Assembly: GCF_045920555.1 (NCBI RefSeq) | Contig: NZ_CP174509.1 | Span: forward strand, 1,798,001-1,862,000 | Reading direction: 5' to 3' | Length of the DNA stretch: 64,000 bases | Source of the DNA: Pseudalkalibacillus sp045920555 | GTDB lineage: Bacteria > Bacillota > Bacilli > Bacillales > Fictibacillaceae | Part shown: piece by piece, positions 61,428-64,000 of the stretch | How the letters are laid out: every line of letters begins with the position of its first letter | How positions within the stretch are numbered: position 1 is the first letter of the stretch | Made by a program: the position numbers and the translations under genes | The notes under the pieces: model-generated | What the model saw: only the letters and a program-made list of their open reading frames with translations | Told to the model about the DNA's origin: nothing | The model's database searches: none

Positions 61428-62996
61428 ATGGTAAAGCGTGGCGCGCTCGTTCTTCTTATCGTATTGATTGTTTTTTCAATATACGTTTTCGGGTTTGCTA
61501 CATCACCGAAAGCCTACGACAATGATGCGGGTGGTCCATCATCAAAGCCAGTCGTGCTTTTACTTGTTGATTCATTGATGGACAAACCGTTGCAGCAAGC
61601 GATCCAAGAAGGTAAAGCACCTGCGTTGGAATTCTTGATTCAAAAAGGACAGCTGCATACTGAGGTTATTAGCTCGTATCCAACCATGTCGGTAACAATC
61701 GACAGCACCCTTATGACCGGAACGTATCCGGATGGACATCAAGTACCAGGACTGGTGTGGTTCAATAAAGAGGAAAGTCGGTTGATCAATTATGGCAGCG
61801 GGAAAGGCGAGATTTTACGTTTAGGTATGAACCAAGTCCTTCAAGACGGATTATTCAATTTGAATCAGAAGCATTTGAGTGAAAAGACACCAACCTTATA
61901 TGAAGTACTGTCGGAATCCAATAGGGCATCTGCTTCGATAAATGGGCTGATTTTTCGAGGAAAACAAAAACATGTTTTAAACGTCCCCCAGTTAGCCCGA
62001 ATGGCCAACATTTTGCCGGAAAACTCAACCGTTGATGGGCCGTCCATATTGTCTTTAGGTGCCATGTCATACCATAATCCAGAAAACAGAATGAATATCA
62101 ATGCGTGGCAAAACATGGGCTATAATGATAAGTTTTCTGCTAAAGAACTGAAGCATCTGATTCAACAGGATCGACTCCCAGCTTTTACACTGGCTTATTT
62201 TTCAGATATGGACCATGATGTACACAAAAATGGGCCGATGGATCGTAAAGGAATTGAGAAATTGGATGAGCAAATACAATCTATATTGAATCTGTACGAT
62301 TCATGGGACGATGCGATTAAAAGCGCAATTTGGATCGTCTACGGTGACAGCGGGCAGTCTTCGATAAAGGATGACAAGAGGAAGGCCCTGATTGATTTGC
62401 GTAAGCTTTTAAATAAGTACCATCTCTGGGAAATCGGTAGTTCTCTAGAGAAACAAGATCAGGTTGTTCTGGCTGTTAATGAACGGATGACGTATATTTA
62501 TCTGTTGGATGATAATATTCCAGAAACGGATGTCGTTTCGGAATTAAAAGAGGATCCAAGAATAAACTTCATCGCTTGGAAAAACGGACAGCTAAATCAT
62601 GTCGTATCTACAGAGTCGGATCGTGAACTTATTTTCAGCCCTGGTGATAGTTATAAAGATGATTACAAACAAAAATGGGATTTGGACGGCGATTTATCAG
62701 TGATGGATCTTAAAATAAATGAAGGAAACAAAATTGAATACGGGGATTACCCTGATGGGCTTGCAAGGTTGTATGGAGCATTGCATTCCCATGAAGGTCG
62801 TTTTGTGATCGTGGATGCAAAACCTGGATATGAATTTGTTGATTCGCACACTCCCACCCATATCGGTGGTGCGGGGCACGGCTCCTTACACAAAGATGAT
62901 TCCATCACCCCATTGATTATTACAGGTACTGACGAGACACCAAGATATGAACGCGTTGTAGACTTTAAAGAGTGGATCATATCAATGACCAAATAA
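61428..62996 (+). CDS. Alkaline phosphatase superfamily (phosphodiesterase) protein
   Basis: About 522 residues; AAGGG lies 12 bases before the ATG at 61428, while another ATG at 61416 overlaps it. An N-terminal membrane helix (residues about 5-24) is an uncleaved or cleaved signal. The type I phosphodiesterase/nucleotide pyrophosphatase domain follows: VVLLLVDSLMD near residue 43 (metal-binding Asp), SYPTMSVTIDSTLMTGTYPDGHQV near 83 with the nucleophile Thr, DMDHDVHKNGP near 263, and HIGGAGHGSLHKDD near 480. It acts outside the membrane on nucleotides, lipids or glycerol phosphates. Single gene. Confidence 0.85.
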   Translation: MVKRGALVLLIVLIVFSIYVFGFATSPKAYDNDAGGPSSKPVVLLLVDSLMDKPLQQAIQEGKAPALEFLIQKGQLHTEVISSYPTMSVTIDSTLMTGTYPDGHQVPGLVWFNKEESRLINYGSGKGEILRLGMNQVLQDGLFNLNQKHLSEKTPTLYEVLSESNRASASINGLIFRGKQKHVLNVPQLARMANILPENSTVDGPSILSLGAMSYHNPENRMNINAWQNMGYNDKFSAKELKHLIQQDRLPAFTLAYFSDMDHDVHKNGPMDRKGIEKLDEQIQSILNLYDSWDDAIKSAIWIVYGDSGQSSIKDDKRKALIDLRKLLNKYHLWEIGSSLEKQDQVVLAVNERMTYIYLLDDNIPETDVVSELKEDPRINFIAWKNGQLNHVVSTESDRELIFSPGDSYKDDYKQKWDLDGDLSVMDLKINEGNKIEYGDYPDGLARLYGALHSHEGRFVIVDAKPGYEFVDSHTPTHIGGAGHGSLHKDDSITPLIITGTDETPRYERVVDFKEWIISMTK

Positions 62997-63398
62997 ATGT
63001 TACTATATTTTGGTATGATTGTTTAAAATCGGGGAAAGATGATCAAAATATTGACATCCTTTCAATGCCTTGCATTGATTTAGCAAATATCGGGAGTGTT
63101 TGATTAAATGGGATTTAAGAAGAGGGAAACAGAACGATTGGCCTGAGGTTGGAGCCTTTGGGATTTAAACAATCGCCGTGTTCGGATTTGTCTATTATAA
63201 AAATGGCGAGATTCTTATGATTTTCGGCTTGATTATCGGAAAAAGTCGCGCGATTTTGGTATATCTGCGTGATTAATCGTAAATCGGCGAGAATTACCCA
63301 GTCCAAATGAATACTCCATATTTTTACAATTTAATAAAGGAATCTCCTGATGGATGCAGAATCTACGTAGTGGATTCTAAATTATGAGGAGGTTTTTT
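62997..63398. other. Gene-free intergenic stretch
   Basis: About 400 bases with no reading frame I trust. From 63170 to 63300 there are degenerate units around TCGGCGAG/TCGCCG, similar in style to the AAGCCGA units between tatA and tatC. A hairpin AGAATC/GATTCT lies at 63359-63379. Nothing else was recognised. Confidence 0.5.
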
Positions 63399-64000
63399 AT
63401 GCAAGCCCAATCTTTGATAGAAGAAATCAATCAATTAGGTGAAGAACTCCTTAAGAAAAAGAAACAGCTGGCTGAACTTAGAAGAGAGCTTCCTGAGGAA
63501 CGAGTGGAAAATTACAGGTTCGAAGAAATAAGGAAAATGAAGAAGTGACACTTCAAGAATTGTTCCTGGATAAAGATGAGTTGATCGTCATTCACAATAT
63601 GGGGAAAGGATGTAACTATTGTACGTTATGGGCTGATGGATTCAATGGCGTCTATCACCATCTGATCGAGCGTGCGGAGTTCGTCGTAAGTACACCTGAT
63701 GAACCGAACGTGCAAGAGGATATTGCAGCAGAACGCGGTTGGCGATTCCCGATGGTTTCTACTAAAGGGACGACTTTCAAATCGGACATGGGATTCGAAA
63801 AGGACGGCTCATATTACCCTGGCGTTTCAACCTTTCGAAAAGGCGAAAACGGTGAAATTTATCACTATGCTCATGCGCCGTTAGGACCAGGGGATGATTT
63901 CTGTTCAGTCTGGCCTTTATTCGAGATGTTGCCGGATCGGGAGGGAACATTCAAACCGAACCGGAAAATCAATCAGAGATCTACTCTCCAATTGACCAAT
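63399..64000 (+). pseudogene. DUF899 (thioredoxin-like) protein, frameshifted and cut by window end
   Basis: GAGGAGG precedes the ATG at 63399. The first 49 codons read MQAQSLIEEINQLGEELLKK and a coiled start, ending YRFEEIRKMKK at a TGA at 63546. One base added near 63520-63540 continues as KENEEVTLQELFLDKDELIV, then HNMGKGCNYCTLWADGFNG, GWRFPMVSTKGTTFKSDMGF, and GPGDDFCSVWPLFEMLPDR, which is the DUF899 pattern. These are thioredoxin-fold proteins with a CxxC pair. The 3' end lies outside the window. Real mutation or sequence error cannot be told apart. Confidence 0.7.

Noticed and set aside
61075..61434. 119-residue plus-strand frame between the small membrane protein and the phosphodiesterase gene
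   Set aside because: It is antisense to the 60-residue gene, with biased composition and no start signal.

Overview
The window looks like chromosome of a Gram-positive, spore-forming, moderately low-GC member of the Bacillaceae. Supporting signs are a CotG-like spore coat protein, a LysM/GH18 spore hydrolase, lipoteichoic acid synthase, a Bacillus-type tatA/tatC pair, a comK gene, a c-di-AMP riboswitch before ktrAB, strong AGGAGG ribosome binding sites and frequent TTG/GTG starts. The genus cannot be fixed from sequence alone.

Layout. 1-4000: 3' end of an acetyl-CoA synthetase-like gene, a homoserine dehydrogenase paralogue and a DHA2-type exporter. 4300-7050: a PhoX-type (DUF839) exported phosphatase followed by tatA and tatC, i.e. 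a Tat substrate with its translocase. 7100-9300: membrane proteins, an amber-interrupted reading frame and a repetitive spore coat protein. 9430-12860: a frameshifted MFS gene and a cluster of decaying genes (serine hydrolase remnant, nucleotidyltransferase, GNAT). 12900-20450: MFS transporter, spore hydrolase, bioY-bioB under a BirA-type operator, a divergent LysR/MFS pair and a methyltransferase. 20560-25780: DUF4396 protein, LtaS, LOG protein, beta-carbonic anhydrase, MBL hydrolase. 25780-26880: repeat-rich intergenic DNA ending in a c-di-AMP riboswitch and terminator that control ktrA-ktrB.

29050-38800: a Fur-boxed seven-gene operon for an NIS hydroxamate siderophore (diaminobutyrate aminotransferase, decarboxylase, two IucA/IucC synthetases, acyltransferase, N-monooxygenase, MFS exporter). 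The gene set matches a citrate/1,3-diaminopropane siderophore such as schizokinen. About 2 kb further on, a flavodoxin promoter carries two more Fur-like boxes, so two iron-starvation responses sit close together. 40760-44800: amine oxidase, a 32-residue holin-like toxin candidate, small membrane proteins and a CPBP protease. 44774-48505: a nested insertion, with an IS200/IS605 element (frameshifted tnpA, intact tnpB) interrupted by a DDE transposase unit.

48500-58550: M48 protease, TM2 protein, GNAT, a frameshifted comK, a MITE-like element, an M29 aminopeptidase, a MazG-like protein, methyltransferase, DUF1572 protein, RsbR-like STAS protein, tRNA-Gln and an old yellow enzyme. 58770-60740: a tandem glycine riboswitch and terminator lead into a two-subunit L-serine dehydratase and a HesB/IscA-like protein; glycine probably switches on serine breakdown, with an Fe-S protein beside an Fe-S enzyme. 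61000-64000: a small membrane protein, an alkaline-phosphatase-superfamily protein and a frameshifted, truncated DUF899 gene. Many accessory genes carry frameshifts, which may be real decay or assembly error.
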